Shown: positions 46,612 through 56,841 of the stretch, piece after piece
Position numbering within the stretch: the first letter of the stretch is position 1
How the letters are laid out: every line of letters starts with the position of its first letter
Assembly (NCBI GenBank): GCA_029959605.1
Contig: JASCOC010000007.1
Coordinates: 109,844-173,843, forward strand
From: Lysobacteraceae bacterium PS02340
GTDB lineage: Bacteria; Pseudomonadota; Gammaproteobacteria; Xanthomonadales; Xanthomonadaceae
Direction: 5' to 3'
Length of the DNA stretch: 64,000 nucleotides
Notes under the pieces: generated by a model
Seen by the model: only the letters and a program-made list of their open reading frames with translations
Told to the model about the DNA's origin: nothing
The model's database searches: none
Program-made: the position numbers and the translations under genes

Positions 46612-47163
46612 TCAGCGCCGCCGCTCGTGGTGCCACAGCACCTCGCCGTGGCCGCTGGCGCGTGCCAGCACCCGGGCGAGCACGAACAGCAGGTCCGACA
46701 GTCGATTCAGATAGCGCACCGCCTGCGGGCGGACATCCTCGACCCGCGCCAGCGCCACCGATTCGCGCTCGGCGCGGCGGACCACGGTGCGGGCGATGTG
46801 GCAGCGCGCCGCCGCTTCGCCGCCGCCGGGCAGGATGAAATCCTTCAGCGGCGGCAGATCGTCGTTGTAGTGGTCGAGCTGCTGTTCGAGGCGCGCGATA
46901 TCGGCGTCCTCGATCGCGGCGTGACCGGGAATGCACAGCTCGCCGCCGAGATCGAACAACTGGTGCTGCACGGTCGTCAGCAGGCTGCGGATGTCGTCGG
47001 GCACGTCGGCGGCCAGCAACAGACCGATCGTCGAGTTCGCTTCGTCGACGGCGCCATAGGCGGTCACGCGCAACGAATCCTTGCCGACCCGTGCGCCGTC
47101 GCCGAGCCCGGTCGAGCCGTCGTCGCCGGTACGGGTGTAGATCTTCGAAAGACGGTTGCCCAT
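46612..47163 (-). CDS. Cob(I)alamin adenosyltransferase (PduO type)
   Basis: ATP:cob(I)alamin adenosyltransferase of 183 residues that makes adenosylcobalamin. The N-terminal ATP site is KIYTRTGDDGSTGLGDGARVGK, followed by YGAVDEANSTIGLL, DFILPGGGEAAARCHIARTVVRRAER and the C-terminal YLNRLSDLLFVLAR, all diagnostic. No cobalamin biosynthesis genes are present, so it serves salvaged cobalamin. It follows the btuM-like gene by ten bases. Confidence 0.95.
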   Translation of the reverse strand: MGNRLSKIYTRTGDDGSTGLGDGARVGKDSLRVTAYGAVDEANSTIGLLLAADVPDDIRSLLTTVQHQLFDLGGELCIPGHAAIEDADIARLEQQLDHYNDDLPPLKDFILPGGGEAAARCHIARTVVRRAERESVALARVEDVRPQAVRYLNRLSDLLFVLARVLARASGHGEVLWHHERRR

Positions 47164-47173
47164 CCGCGCGACG

Positions 47174-47764
47174 TCAGTCGGCGTGCAGTGGACGGGCGGC
47201 GGTCGCCGGCTTGGGTAGCACGCGCGTCAGCAGCACGTGGGCCATCGCAGCGATACCGACGTACAACGCGGCGGTACGCATGTAGGGCAGCAGCCAGTCG
47301 CTGTAGTTCTTCCACCAGCCGGCCAGCGTTGGATCGGCGACCGAAGCGCTGATCCAGTAGAAGCTGCCCTGCGCCAGCAGATGGCAGACCGCGACCGACG
47401 CCACGAGCGCGACGACCAGCTGGCCGATCGCGACCGGCGCGGACGCCGACAGGTGGCGACGCAGCAGGCCACCGCCGGCCCACAGCGCGAAGTACGCAGG
47501 CACCAAGCACCAGTAGGCCGGCGACACGCAGTAGTGCTGCCAGAACGACAGGCCCTGGCTGGTGATCACGAACCAGTCCACCGCGACCGCCAGCACCATC
47601 AGGGCCGGAAACGCCCAGCGCTGCCAGCTCGCGAGATAGAAGCCGCCGATGAAGAACACCGCCCACGAGGCATCGGGGATCGCGGCGAAGTGGTGCAGCC
47701 GGGTCGCGGCCATCAGCGCGGCCAGCAGGGCGAAGATCGTGGCGCGGCGGGCGGTGAGGGTCAT
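47174..47764 (-). CDS. btuM: Putative BtuM-type cobalamin transporter (DUF6580-like membrane protein)
   Basis: Inner-membrane protein of 196 residues with about six hydrophobic helices. The fold and text (TRLHHFAAIPDASWAVFFIGG, SWQRWAFPALMVLAVAVDW) suggest an ECF-type substrate-binding (S) protein. A cysteine at residue 79 in SFWQHYCVSPAYW falls where the solitary transporter BtuM of Thiobacillus denitrificans has its cobalt-binding Cys80, used for decyanation of vitamin B12. Immediate linkage to a cobalamin adenosyltransferase supports this. Assignment rests on remembered features, not an alignment. No B12 riboswitch fits in the 89-bp region upstream. The ATG at 47764 is preferred over 47782. 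Confidence 0.62.
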   Translation of the reverse strand: MTLTARRATIFALLAALMAATRLHHFAAIPDASWAVFFIGGFYLASWQRWAFPALMVLAVAVDWFVITSQGLSFWQHYCVSPAYWCLVPAYFALWAGGGLLRRHLSASAPVAIGQLVVALVASVAVCHLLAQGSFYWISASVADPTLAGWWKNYSDWLLPYMRTAALYVGIAAMAHVLLTRVLPKPATAARPLHAD

Positions 47765-47853
47765 CGGACAGCTCCGGTGCAACGTCGGGTCGAACGCGCA
47801 TTCTAGCGGAGCCGCAGCGCGGGGCGCAGGGGGCGGCGCGTATCATCGCGGCC

Positions 47854-49077
47854 ATGGTCGAAACACATCCAGCACCGGTGCATCCGGTCCTCATCGTCGG
47901 CGGCGGTCTGGTCGGCGCCAGTCTCGCGATCGCACTGGACCGCGCGGGGGTCGATGCCGCCCTGGTCGAGGCCACGCCGCCGGCGTCGATGCCGGCGGTG
48001 TTCGACGAACGCAACCTCAGCTTCGCCGAGGCGACGGTCAACGCGCTCACCGCGCTCGGCGTGCTGCAGAAGCTGCGCGCGCCGGGCGGGCCGATCCGCG
48101 AGATCCACGTCAGCCGCGCCGGCGATTTCGGCCGGGTGAAGCTGGCCGCGGCCGATTACGGACGCGAGGCATTCGGGCAGGTGGTCGTCGCACGTGATTT
48201 CGGCGAAGCGCTCGAAGCGCGTCTGGCGGAGCTGCCGCGGCTGGTGCGCTACCGGCCGGCGCGCTTCGCGGGGTTCGACGGCATCGAGGACGGTCATCGC
48301 GTGGTCCGTCTCAGCGGTCCGGGCGGCGACATGCGCGTGCGGGCGCAGCTCGTGGTGGGGGCCGACGGCGCCGACAGTGCGGTGCGGCGGACGCTCGGGA
48401 TCGACGCCGAGACCCACGATTACGCGCAAACCCTGTTCATCGCGCGCCTGCGCGCGGCGCGTGCGCCGGATGGCCGCGCCTTCGAGCGCCTGACCGATAC
48501 CGGGCCGACCGCGCTGCTGCCGCGCGGCGACCGGCATTACGGCCTGGTCCATGGCGTCGCCAGCGACGCGGCCGATGCGGTCGCCGCACTCGACGACGCG
48601 GCATTTCTCGGGCGGGTGCAGGCCACCTTCGGCTGGCGCGCGGGGCGGTTTCTCTCGGTCGGGCCGCGCAGTCGGCATCCGGCACGGCGCGTGGTCGCCG
48701 CACGCTGTATCGACACGCGGGCCGTGCTGGTCGGCAATGCAGCGCAGAGCCTGCATCCGATCGGCGCCCAGGGCTTCAACCTCGGTCTGCGCGATGCGCT
48801 CACGCTGGCCGAAGTCATCGCCGGCGCCGCCGATCCGGGCGCGCCCGGCCTGCTCGAACGTCACGTCGCGCGTCGCCAGGACGACCGCACGCGCACGCTG
48901 GCGTTCTCCGACGGGCTCGCCCGCGTGACCTCCAATCCCGCGCGCCTGCTGCGGCCGCTGCGCAGTCTCGGCCTGCTGGCCATCGATCGCGACTCCGCAT
49001 TGCAGGCGATGCTCGCCGGCGGCGCGATGGGCTATCGCGGCGACGTGCCGGCGCTGTGCCGGGGAGTCGCCGCATGA
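47854..49077 (+). CDS. ubiH: 2-octaprenyl-6-methoxyphenol hydroxylase UbiH
   Basis: FAD monooxygenase of ubiquinone biosynthesis, 407 residues. The Rossmann dinucleotide site is LIVGGGLVGASLAIAL, the middle DG motif is VVGADGADSAVRRTLG, and the second FAD site reads LVGNAAQSLHPIGAQGFNLGLRD. The GNAAQ variant at that site is the same as in E. coli UbiH, which supports the subtype. It overlaps the next monooxygenase by ATGA. Confidence 0.93.
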   Translation: MVETHPAPVHPVLIVGGGLVGASLAIALDRAGVDAALVEATPPASMPAVFDERNLSFAEATVNALTALGVLQKLRAPGGPIREIHVSRAGDFGRVKLAAADYGREAFGQVVVARDFGEALEARLAELPRLVRYRPARFAGFDGIEDGHRVVRLSGPGGDMRVRAQLVVGADGADSAVRRTLGIDAETHDYAQTLFIARLRAARAPDGRAFERLTDTGPTALLPRGDRHYGLVHGVASDAADAVAALDDAAFLGRVQATFGWRAGRFLSVGPRSRHPARRVVAARCIDTRAVLVGNAAQSLHPIGAQGFNLGLRDALTLAEVIAGAADPGAPGLLERHVARRQDDRTRTLAFSDGLARVTSNPARLLRPLRSLGLLAIDRDSALQAMLAGGAMGYRGDVPALCRGVAA

Positions 49078-50252
49078 GCCGCCGCGAGCGACGCGATGTC
49101 GTGATCGTCGGCGGTGGCGTGGTCGGCGCCGCGTGTGCGCTGGCGTTGGCAGCGCAGGATCTTGACGTGGTGCTGGTCGAGGCGCGCGCGCCCGCCGCGT
49201 GGTCGGCGGCGAGTCCGGATCTGCGCGTCTATGCCTTCGCGCACGACAGCGCCAGGCTGTTGCGTTCGGTCGGCGCCTGGGACGACATCCGCGCCACGCG
49301 CGCGCATCCCTACCGGCGCATGCAGGTCTGGGATGCAGGCGGTGGCAGCGAACTGGTGTTCGACGCCGACCAGCTCGGCATGCGCGAGCTCGGCTGGATC
49401 GTCGAGCACGCCCTGCTGGTCGACCGGCTGTGGGCGCGGCTGGCAGCGGCCGGCGTCGATGTGCGTGCGCCGGCGCAGGTCGAAGCGCTGGAACAGGATG
49501 GCGACGGCGTGACCCTGCGCCTCGACGCGGGCAGCCGGATCGAGGCGCGTCTGGCGATCGCCGCCGACGGCGCGGCGTCGACGCTGCGCACGCTCGCCGG
49601 TATCGGCACCCGCGCGCACGACTATGCGCAGGCCGGCGTGGTCGGCTATGTCGACAGCACGGAACCGCATCGCGATACTGCGTGGCAGCGCTTCCTGCCG
49701 ACCGGTCCGCTGGCGTTGCTGCCGGTCGGACAGGGCCGCAGCTCCATCGTCTGGACACTGCCCGCCGACGAAGCGACGCGCATGCGCGAGCTCGACGACG
49801 CGGCGTTCTCGGATGCACTGACGCGCGCGTCCGGCGGCCGGCTCGGCACGCTGACACCGGTCTCGCCGCGCGCCGCGTTTCCGTTGCGACGGCAACTGGC
49901 CGATGCGCAGCTGCAGGGCCGTGTGCTGGTGATCGGCGACGCGGCGCACGTCGTGCATCCGCTGGCCGGGCAGGGCGTGAATCTCGGCCTGCGCGACGTG
50001 ATCGGGCTGGCCGACAGCGTTGCCGACGCGCGTCGTCGCGGCGCGCGCTGGGATGCGCCGCAGCGGCTCGCGCGCTGGGCACGCACGCGCCGCAGCGAAA
50101 GCGCGGTCGCCGCGCACGCCTTCGAATCGATCAACCGCGCGTACTCGAACGAATCGCTGTTGCCGGTGCTATTGCGCAGCCACGCGCTCGGCATTGCGCA
50201 GGCCGTGCCGCCGCTGCGCAATCTGTTGTGGAAGCGGGCGGCGGGACTTTGA
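49074..50252 (+). CDS. UbiI/UbiF-family ubiquinone biosynthesis hydroxylase
   Basis: FAD monooxygenase of 392 residues, paralogue of the upstream ubiH. FAD motifs are VIVGGGVVGAACALAL, IAADGAASTLRTLAG and VIGDAAHVVHPLAGQGVNLGLRD. The GDAAH version is like UbiI/UbiF. It most likely hydroxylates C5 or C6 of the ubiquinone ring; which position cannot be decided from sequence alone. The UbiH-UbiI pairing is common in Gammaproteobacteria. Confidence 0.9.
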   Translation: MSRRERRDVVIVGGGVVGAACALALAAQDLDVVLVEARAPAAWSAASPDLRVYAFAHDSARLLRSVGAWDDIRATRAHPYRRMQVWDAGGGSELVFDADQLGMRELGWIVEHALLVDRLWARLAAAGVDVRAPAQVEALEQDGDGVTLRLDAGSRIEARLAIAADGAASTLRTLAGIGTRAHDYAQAGVVGYVDSTEPHRDTAWQRFLPTGPLALLPVGQGRSSIVWTLPADEATRMRELDDAAFSDALTRASGGRLGTLTPVSPRAAFPLRRQLADAQLQGRVLVIGDAAHVVHPLAGQGVNLGLRDVIGLADSVADARRRGARWDAPQRLARWARTRRSESAVAAHAFESINRAYSNESLLPVLLRSHALGIAQAVPPLRNLLWKRAAGL

Positions 50253-50551
50253 GTCCATCCCTTCGATCGCTGGCCGCCACGCTGCTGGCATGCGCGGTAT
50301 CGCCGGCGTTCGCGATGACCCGATGCCCGGTCGAGTCGATCAACCCGGTCTGGTTCGTGGCGCTCGGCTACGGCGTGCTCGCGCTCGCCCTGTGCATCGG
50401 GCTCGCGGCGCCGCTGCTGGCATGGCGGCGCACCCGCGGATTGTCACCGGGCGTGCGCGCGCTGTGGCTGCTCGGTGCCTGCGTGGTGATGCTGGGACTG
50501 TGGCTCGCCGGTCTGTTGATCTGGCTCGGCGCGTTCGTCCTGCCCTGCTGA
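50249..50551 (+). CDS. Small hypothetical membrane protein (TTG start)
   Basis: Frame of 100 residues directly after the second ubi hydroxylase. With TTG at 50249 (overlapping its stop as TTGA) the N-terminus LSPSLRSLAATLLACAVSPAFA is a plausible signal peptide or first helix; a further GTG a few codons upstream is possible. Two strong membrane helices follow (about 36-57 and 70-95). Cysteines near both ends of the mature part (TRCPVES and the C-terminal FVLPC) might pair. No family recognised. Confidence 0.6.
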   Translation: MSPSLRSLAATLLACAVSPAFAMTRCPVESINPVWFVALGYGVLALALCIGLAAPLLAWRRTRGLSPGVRALWLLGACVVMLGLWLAGLLIWLGAFVLPC

Positions 50552-50561
50552 GCGCGCGCCG

Positions 50562-51497
50562 TCAGTGCGCGAGCGCGGGCTTGCCGCGCATGCGCCGGAC
50601 CAGCGCGACGAGGCCCACCACGATGCCACCGGCAACGATGCCGACCACCGCGTTGATCACCGTCGGCAGCATCGCGCCGAGCACCATGCCGACTTCGGGG
50701 AGTGCGCCCAGACCGGTCGCCGCATCGTCGATCCAGGTCTGCACATCGTGCACGCCGTGGGTCAGGATGCCGCCGCCGACAAGGAACATCGCTGCGGTGC
50801 CGACGATCGCCAGCGTCTTCATCAGCCACGGCGCGACGCGCAGGATGCCGCGACCGATCGCCTGCGCCGCGCTGGACGTGCGCTTGCTCAGGTAGAGGCC
50901 GGCGTCGTCGAGTTTGACGATGCCCGCGACGAGGCCGTAGACGCCGACCGTCATCAACGCCGAGATGCCGACCAGCACGCCGACCTGGGTCGCGAACGCG
51001 GCGCCGGCGACGGTGCCTAGCGTGATCGCGATGATCTCGGCCGACAGGATCAGATCGGTGCGCACCGCGCCGCGGATCTTGTCGCGCTCGAATGCCACCG
51101 GATCGACCTCCGCGCCGGCGAGCGCCGCGGTGCGGCCTGGTTTGGCGGCGTCGTCTTCGGCCTTGTGCAGCACTTTGTGCAGCACTTTTTCGAAGCCTTC
51201 GTAGCAGAGGAACAGACCGCCGGCCATCAGCAGCGGCGTGACCAGCCACGGCAGCCATGCGCTGATCGCGAGCGCCGCCGGGACGAGGATCAGCTTGTTG
51301 CGCGCCGAGCCCTTGGCGACCGCCCAGACCACCGGCAGTTCGCGGTCGGCCTGCACGCCGGTGACCTGCTGCGCATTGAGGGCGAGATCGTCGCCGAGCA
51401 CGCCGGCGGACTTGCGCGCGGCCACCTTGGTCATCAGGGCCACGTCGTCGAGCACGGTGGCGATATCGTCGAGCAGGGTGAGCAGGCTGGACGCCAT
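50562..51497 (-). CDS. DUF808 (YedI) family membrane protein
   Basis: Inner-membrane protein of 311 residues. The family N-terminus [20 protein letters not shown], followed by [16 protein letters not shown] and [12 protein letters not shown], is typical of DUF808/YedI. Several membrane helices alternate with charged loops ([33 protein letters not shown]). The function is unknown. The longer open frame upstream overlaps the next gene and is rejected. Confidence 0.9.
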   Translation of the reverse strand: MASSLLTLLDDIATVLDDVALMTKVAARKSAGVLGDDLALNAQQVTGVQADRELPVVWAVAKGSARNKLILVPAALAISAWLPWLVTPLLMAGGLFLCYEGFEKVLHKVLHKAEDDAAKPGRTAALAGAEVDPVAFERDKIRGAVRTDLILSAEIIAITLGTVAGAAFATQVGVLVGISALMTVGVYGLVAGIVKLDDAGLYLSKRTSSAAQAIGRGILRVAPWLMKTLAIVGTAAMFLVGGGILTHGVHDVQTWIDDAATGLGALPEVGMVLGAMLPTVINAVVGIVAGGIVVGLVALVRRMRGKPALAH

Positions 51498-51555
51498 GCG
51501 GGTCAATCCGGAGGGAAGGGCGCGCGCAGTATGCAGCGCCGATGTGGCGGCTGCG

Positions 51556-51897
51556 TCAGCGCGTGAGCGCCCAGGCGGCGAGGGCGAAGGCCAGCGCCGC
51601 GACGGTGCTGGCCACCACCGCGAGGACCTGCGCGCGCAGCAGGCGCTGTTCGACACGCGCCGCGCCCAGCTGCAGCACTTCGATGGTCTTCTGCATGTCC
51701 GCGGCCAGCTTGCCGATCGAGTCGGCGTTCTGGCTCGCGGCGTCCTGCAGTTCGGTGATCTGCGCATCGATCACGTCGTTGCGGCGCTGCTGGCCCAGAT
51801 CGACCAGGGGCGGCGGCGTGCGGGTGAAGATCGGCCGCGCCAGCCGGACGATTTCCGGCAGGTACGGGGCGACGACGGTGATCCAGCCTGCTGCCAT
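51556..51897 (-). CDS. Small coiled-coil membrane protein
   Basis: Protein of 113 residues. An N-terminal segment ([19 protein letters not shown]) precedes a helical, Gln/Asp-rich stretch (about 45-85) that could form a coiled coil, and one strong membrane helix closes the C-terminus (about 90-111). The C-tail anchor topology is unusual in bacteria but not rare. I recognise no family. It lies between rlmM (22-bp gap upstream) and the DUF808 gene (58 bp downstream). Confidence 0.72.
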   Translation of the reverse strand: MAAGWITVVAPYLPEIVRLARPIFTRTPPPLVDLGQQRRNDVIDAQITELQDAASQNADSIGKLAADMQKTIEVLQLGAARVEQRLLRAQVLAVVASTVAALAFALAAWALTR

Positions 51898-51919
51898 GGC
51901 GCGCGCTCCGGTGTTCGAA

Positions 51920-53044
51920 TCAGTCGACGCTGGCGTAGACCGTGATCTCTTCGCGGTCGTGATAGAGCTGACGCGCGCGGATGACCAGGTTGTCGTGCTC
52001 GCCGGCGTTGTTGGCGAACAGGTCCAGCGCCAGCAGCGTTTCCTGCCAGCGCTTCTTCATCGGCAGCTTGAGGTTGAAGACCGCGTTGCGGCACCAGCCT
52101 TCGCGGAACCAGGTCGCCATGCGCTCGGCGACCTTGCGCGGCTGCTCGACCATGTCGCAGACCATCCAGTCGACGGCGCCGACGGGCTGGTAGCGAAAGC
52201 CGTCGACGCGGTGATGGTCGACCAGGCCGGTGTCCATCAGATCGGCCTGCATCGGTCCGTTGTCGACCGCGACCACGCGCATGTGTTCGCGCGTCAGCAC
52301 CCAGGTCCAGCCGCCGGGCGCGGCGCCCAGGTCCACCGCACGCATGCCGGGTTTGATGCGTGCATTGCGCTCGCGTTCGGTCAGCAGCGCCATGAACGCT
52401 TCCTCGAGCTTCAGCGCCGAACGCGACGGCGCATCGGCGTGCGTGCGCAGGCGCGGAATGCCCATCGCCCACGGCGCACTGTCGCCCACCACCGACTGCG
52501 CGATGTAGGCGTGCGTGCCCGAGACGAAGAACACATGCAGGCGCGGGAAGCGCGTCTCGTCCTTCTGGCTCAGGAAGCCGCGCTTGCGCAGCGCCGGACG
52601 CAGCGCATTGCCGAAACTGCGGGCGAGTCCGGCGAGCTGCTTGCCCTCGTCGGATTCGGGATGCTCGACCATCAGTTCGCCATGGCGGCCGCGGCCGGCG
52701 AGCACTTCGAAGATCGGCGTGATGCGGTCGGTCGGGTCGAGATCGCGCAGTTCGGCCAGCAGCATCAGCTTCTGGCGCGCGAAGATCAGTTCGCGGAACG
52801 GCAGTTCGCTGGTCAGCGACGGGCCGTTGTCGGAATGGAACAGCACGTAGCCGTCGCCGCGCTTGGTCTGCGCGTAGCCCGCGACGTGCACGCCGGCCGC
52901 GCGCTCGGTGAGCTCGGCGGCGAGATCGGGTTCGAAGCCCGGGCGGCAGTAGCAGAGCAGGCCGCTGATCGCATGCAGGGGCGAGGTCGCGCCGTCGGCC
53001 GGTTCGGCCACGGCGTCGGCGTGATCGGTGTCGATGTCGCTCAT
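51920..53044 (-). CDS. rlmM: 23S rRNA (cytidine2498-2'-O)-methyltransferase RlmM
   Basis: Rossmann-fold methyltransferase of 374 residues that 2'-O-methylates C2498 of 23S rRNA. An N-terminal THUMP-type region (LLCYCRPGFEPDLAAELTERA) precedes the SAM site VDLGAAPGGWTWVL. The RlmM text includes RPALRKRGFLSQK, SRSALKLEEAFMALL and WMVCDMVEQPRKVAERMATW. Length fits E. coli RlmM (366 residues). It abuts the deaminase gene by one base. Confidence 0.96.
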   Translation of the reverse strand: MSDIDTDHADAVAEPADGATSPLHAISGLLCYCRPGFEPDLAAELTERAAGVHVAGYAQTKRGDGYVLFHSDNGPSLTSELPFRELIFARQKLMLLAELRDLDPTDRITPIFEVLAGRGRHGELMVEHPESDEGKQLAGLARSFGNALRPALRKRGFLSQKDETRFPRLHVFFVSGTHAYIAQSVVGDSAPWAMGIPRLRTHADAPSRSALKLEEAFMALLTERERNARIKPGMRAVDLGAAPGGWTWVLTREHMRVVAVDNGPMQADLMDTGLVDHHRVDGFRYQPVGAVDWMVCDMVEQPRKVAERMATWFREGWCRNAVFNLKLPMKKRWQETLLALDLFANNAGEHDNLVIRARQLYHDREEITVYASVD

Positions 53045-53045
53045 G

Positions 53046-53606
53046 TCAGTACTTCGCCCCGTCGGTTTCGCCGTAGGCGCGCAGCACCGCGCGCGCGTCG
53101 TCGCGCAGCAGATCGCGCACGACTTCGATGCCGCGCTGGTTCAGCGCGCCGATCCAGTCTTCGGGCAGAGGGCCTTCGTCGAACGGCGTCAGCGCCTCGA
53201 CGTCCTGCGAGCGTGCGCCGATCAGGAGCCGGTCGATGCCGGCCCAGACGGTGGCGCCGTAGCACATGCAGCAGGGCTGCGACGACGTCGCCAGCGTGAC
53301 CGGGCCGCCGCGCTCGTTGAGGCGCGGCGTCTGCAGGCGCTGCTGCGCGAGCATGTAGGCCATGGTTTCGGCGTGCGCGACCGAGCAGGTATGCGGCATC
53401 ACCCGATTCACGCCAACGGCGATGATGCGGTCGTCGCTGCCGAACACGGCGGCGCCGAACGGGCCACCGCTCTGCGCCTCGATGTTCATCCGCGAGAGAT
53501 CGATCGCGAGCGCGACCTTGGCGTCATCGCCGACGTAGGCGCGCGACACGTCGACGTGTTCGTGCACCCACGCGGGCAGGGTCAGGTGGACCTGGGCATA
53601 CAGCAT
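53046..53606 (-). CDS. Nucleoside deaminase (cytidine deaminase superfamily)
   Basis: Zinc deaminase of 186 residues. Zinc ligands and the proton-shuttle glutamate are in VAHAETMAYML (HAE) and SSQPCCMCYGATVWAGI (PCxxC). The N-terminal GGPFGAAVFGSDDRIIAVGVNRV is typical of guanine/tRNA-adenosine deaminase relatives. A 30-residue N-terminal extension precedes it. GuaD-like guanine deaminase or another nucleobase deaminase is most likely; it lacks specific tRNA-adenosine deaminase features, so I leave the substrate open. Confidence 0.88.
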   Translation of the reverse strand: MLYAQVHLTLPAWVHEHVDVSRAYVGDDAKVALAIDLSRMNIEAQSGGPFGAAVFGSDDRIIAVGVNRVMPHTCSVAHAETMAYMLAQQRLQTPRLNERGGPVTLATSSQPCCMCYGATVWAGIDRLLIGARSQDVEALTPFDEGPLPEDWIGALNQRGIEVVRDLLRDDARAVLRAYGETDGAKY

Positions 53607-53632
53607 TGGACATTCCGGAAAAGAAGCGGGGA

Positions 53633-54022
53633 TCAGCGCAGCAGGCTGCCCGGCGCGGGCGCCTCGCAGCGCGAGTTGACGCAGGCGCAGGACTGGATCT
53701 CGACGAAGCCGCAGACCCCGGCGATGCCCCGGCGTGCGCAGTCGGCCTGCACCGCCTGCGGATCGACCTGCGCATTCGCATTGACGCAGGCCGGCTGGTA
53801 GCCGCAGCAGCTGCCGACGTTCTTCACCGCGCAATCGCTGTCGACGCGGCAGCTGGTGTCGAGATCCGGCACGCCAGACGGCGCGACGGGCCGATCGATG
53901 ACCGGCGCACCTGCGGGCGGCGCGGCCTCGGCGACCGGCGGTGCAGGCGCCGCACATGCCGCCAGCACCAGCAACAGCAGGGCGGGCAACAGGCGGAACG
54001 ACAGGGCGCGCAGGCGGATCAT
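53633..54022 (-). CDS. Cysteine-rich hypothetical lipoprotein
   Basis: Predicted lipoprotein of 129 residues. The lipobox is LAAC (cysteine about residue 23), followed by a Pro/Ala-rich tether (about 24-50). The last 80 residues hold ten cysteines, starting with SCRVDSDCAVKNVGSCCGY and ending with a CACxxxxC cluster, which implies a compact disulfide-bonded domain. I recognise no named family. It lies 26 bp upstream of the deaminase gene on the same strand, and ten bases after a membrane protein gene. Confidence 0.8.
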   Translation of the reverse strand: MIRLRALSFRLLPALLLLVLAACAAPAPPVAEAAPPAGAPVIDRPVAPSGVPDLDTSCRVDSDCAVKNVGSCCGYQPACVNANAQVDPQAVQADCARRGIAGVCGFVEIQSCACVNSRCEAPAPGSLLR

Positions 54023-54032
54023 GCCGGGGATG

Positions 54033-54686
54033 TTACCGCTCCAGCGCGTCCAGCGTGTCGAGCGCCCGCCGGAACCGGACGTGGTCGGGCGCGTCGGCGT
54101 CGGGGTGCTGCGACAGGTACGTCCGCAGCGCCATCCGATATTTGGCGATGAAGGCCGGATTGGTCGGGCTGGCGTCGTACTGGCGCCGTGCGCGCATCAC
54201 CGCCTGCACGTCCTCGCGGCGTTGCAGGTCTCGGCCGTGTTCGGACGCGTCGGTCAGGATCACCACATTGCGCGCGAAGCCGGGCACGTACTTGACCTCG
54301 AAGCGCTGGCCCAGCGCCGGAATCTGGATCGCGTTGCGCAGCGGATACAGCGTCGCCGACATGGTGTCGAATCCGAACGCCACGTCACGTCCGTCTGCAG
54401 TGCGCAGCACGCCCTCGTACGTCCAGACGTAGGTGTCGTTGAGCTTGGAGCTGGTCTGGCGCGCGTCGATCAGTACGGCGGTGCCGCGCGTACCGACCGC
54501 GTTGAGAAAGACGGCATTGATGAACTGCATGCAGAACATCGCGAACATCCACGCGAGGAAGGTGGCGATGCCCCAGCCTGCGTTGCGACGCCAGATCGTC
54601 ATGCCGATGCCGAACGCCAGATACACCGGAATCATCCAGAACGGATGCTGGTTCAGCAGATACAGCAGCATCGAGATCAACGTCAT
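54033..54686 (-). CDS. Hypothetical membrane protein
   Basis: Protein of 217 residues with two N-terminal membrane helices (about 12-30 and 38-62), then a soluble domain. The soluble part starts with a beta-rich stretch (GTAVLIDARQTSSKLNDTYVWTYEG) and ends in basic helices. No family recognised. The ATG at 54686 places the first helix near the start; an upstream ATG at 54758 would add a hydrophilic extension. It may share a transcript with the lipoprotein gene 10 bp downstream. Confidence 0.75.
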   Translation of the reverse strand: MTLISMLLYLLNQHPFWMIPVYLAFGIGMTIWRRNAGWGIATFLAWMFAMFCMQFINAVFLNAVGTRGTAVLIDARQTSSKLNDTYVWTYEGVLRTADGRDVAFGFDTMSATLYPLRNAIQIPALGQRFEVKYVPGFARNVVILTDASEHGRDLQRREDVQAVMRARRQYDASPTNPAFIAKYRMALRTYLSQHPDADAPDHVRFRRALDTLDALER

Positions 54687-54814
54687 CGGCGAGGCGTCCT
54701 GTCCGTCGGTGCGGTTCTGCGTTGCGCGAGCGCGCGGAGCGTGACCTGCGATCCGCAATGCACCCGGGCGACCTGTCGATCAGCCCGCACGGGATGCAGG
54801 GTGTTCCAGTGGCC

Positions 54815-56578
<1,764 letters not shown>

Positions 56579-56841
56579 GGAGGCTCGGACGGCGGCTGCG
56601 GGAGAGCCGTGCAGTGTAGCGGACGGTCCACATGCGACGCGCCAGCGCCGGGCGTGACGGCGTGGTCGCGATTTCTGTGATGGGCTCCTGCCATAATTCC
56701 GTGACGACGGTACGGAAACCGTGGCACGCGAGTTGCGATGGAGCAGGGGACACCAAGGGGGCGGCGCATGCGCGATCCGGCGCATCGGGGCATCGGAGAC
56801 ATCCAGACACGACTGCGTGCGGTCGACGGGCGGGCTTACCG

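Noticed and set aside
47765..47853. Possible B12 riboswitch upstream of the btuM-like gene
   Set aside because: Only 89 bases separate it from the divergent ubiH start, too short for the roughly 200-base aptamer, and no B12-box sequence was seen.
49199..50248. Upstream extension of the small membrane protein frame through the second ubi hydroxylase
   Set aside because: Out-of-frame shadow; only the part after 50249 shows a signal peptide and membrane helices.
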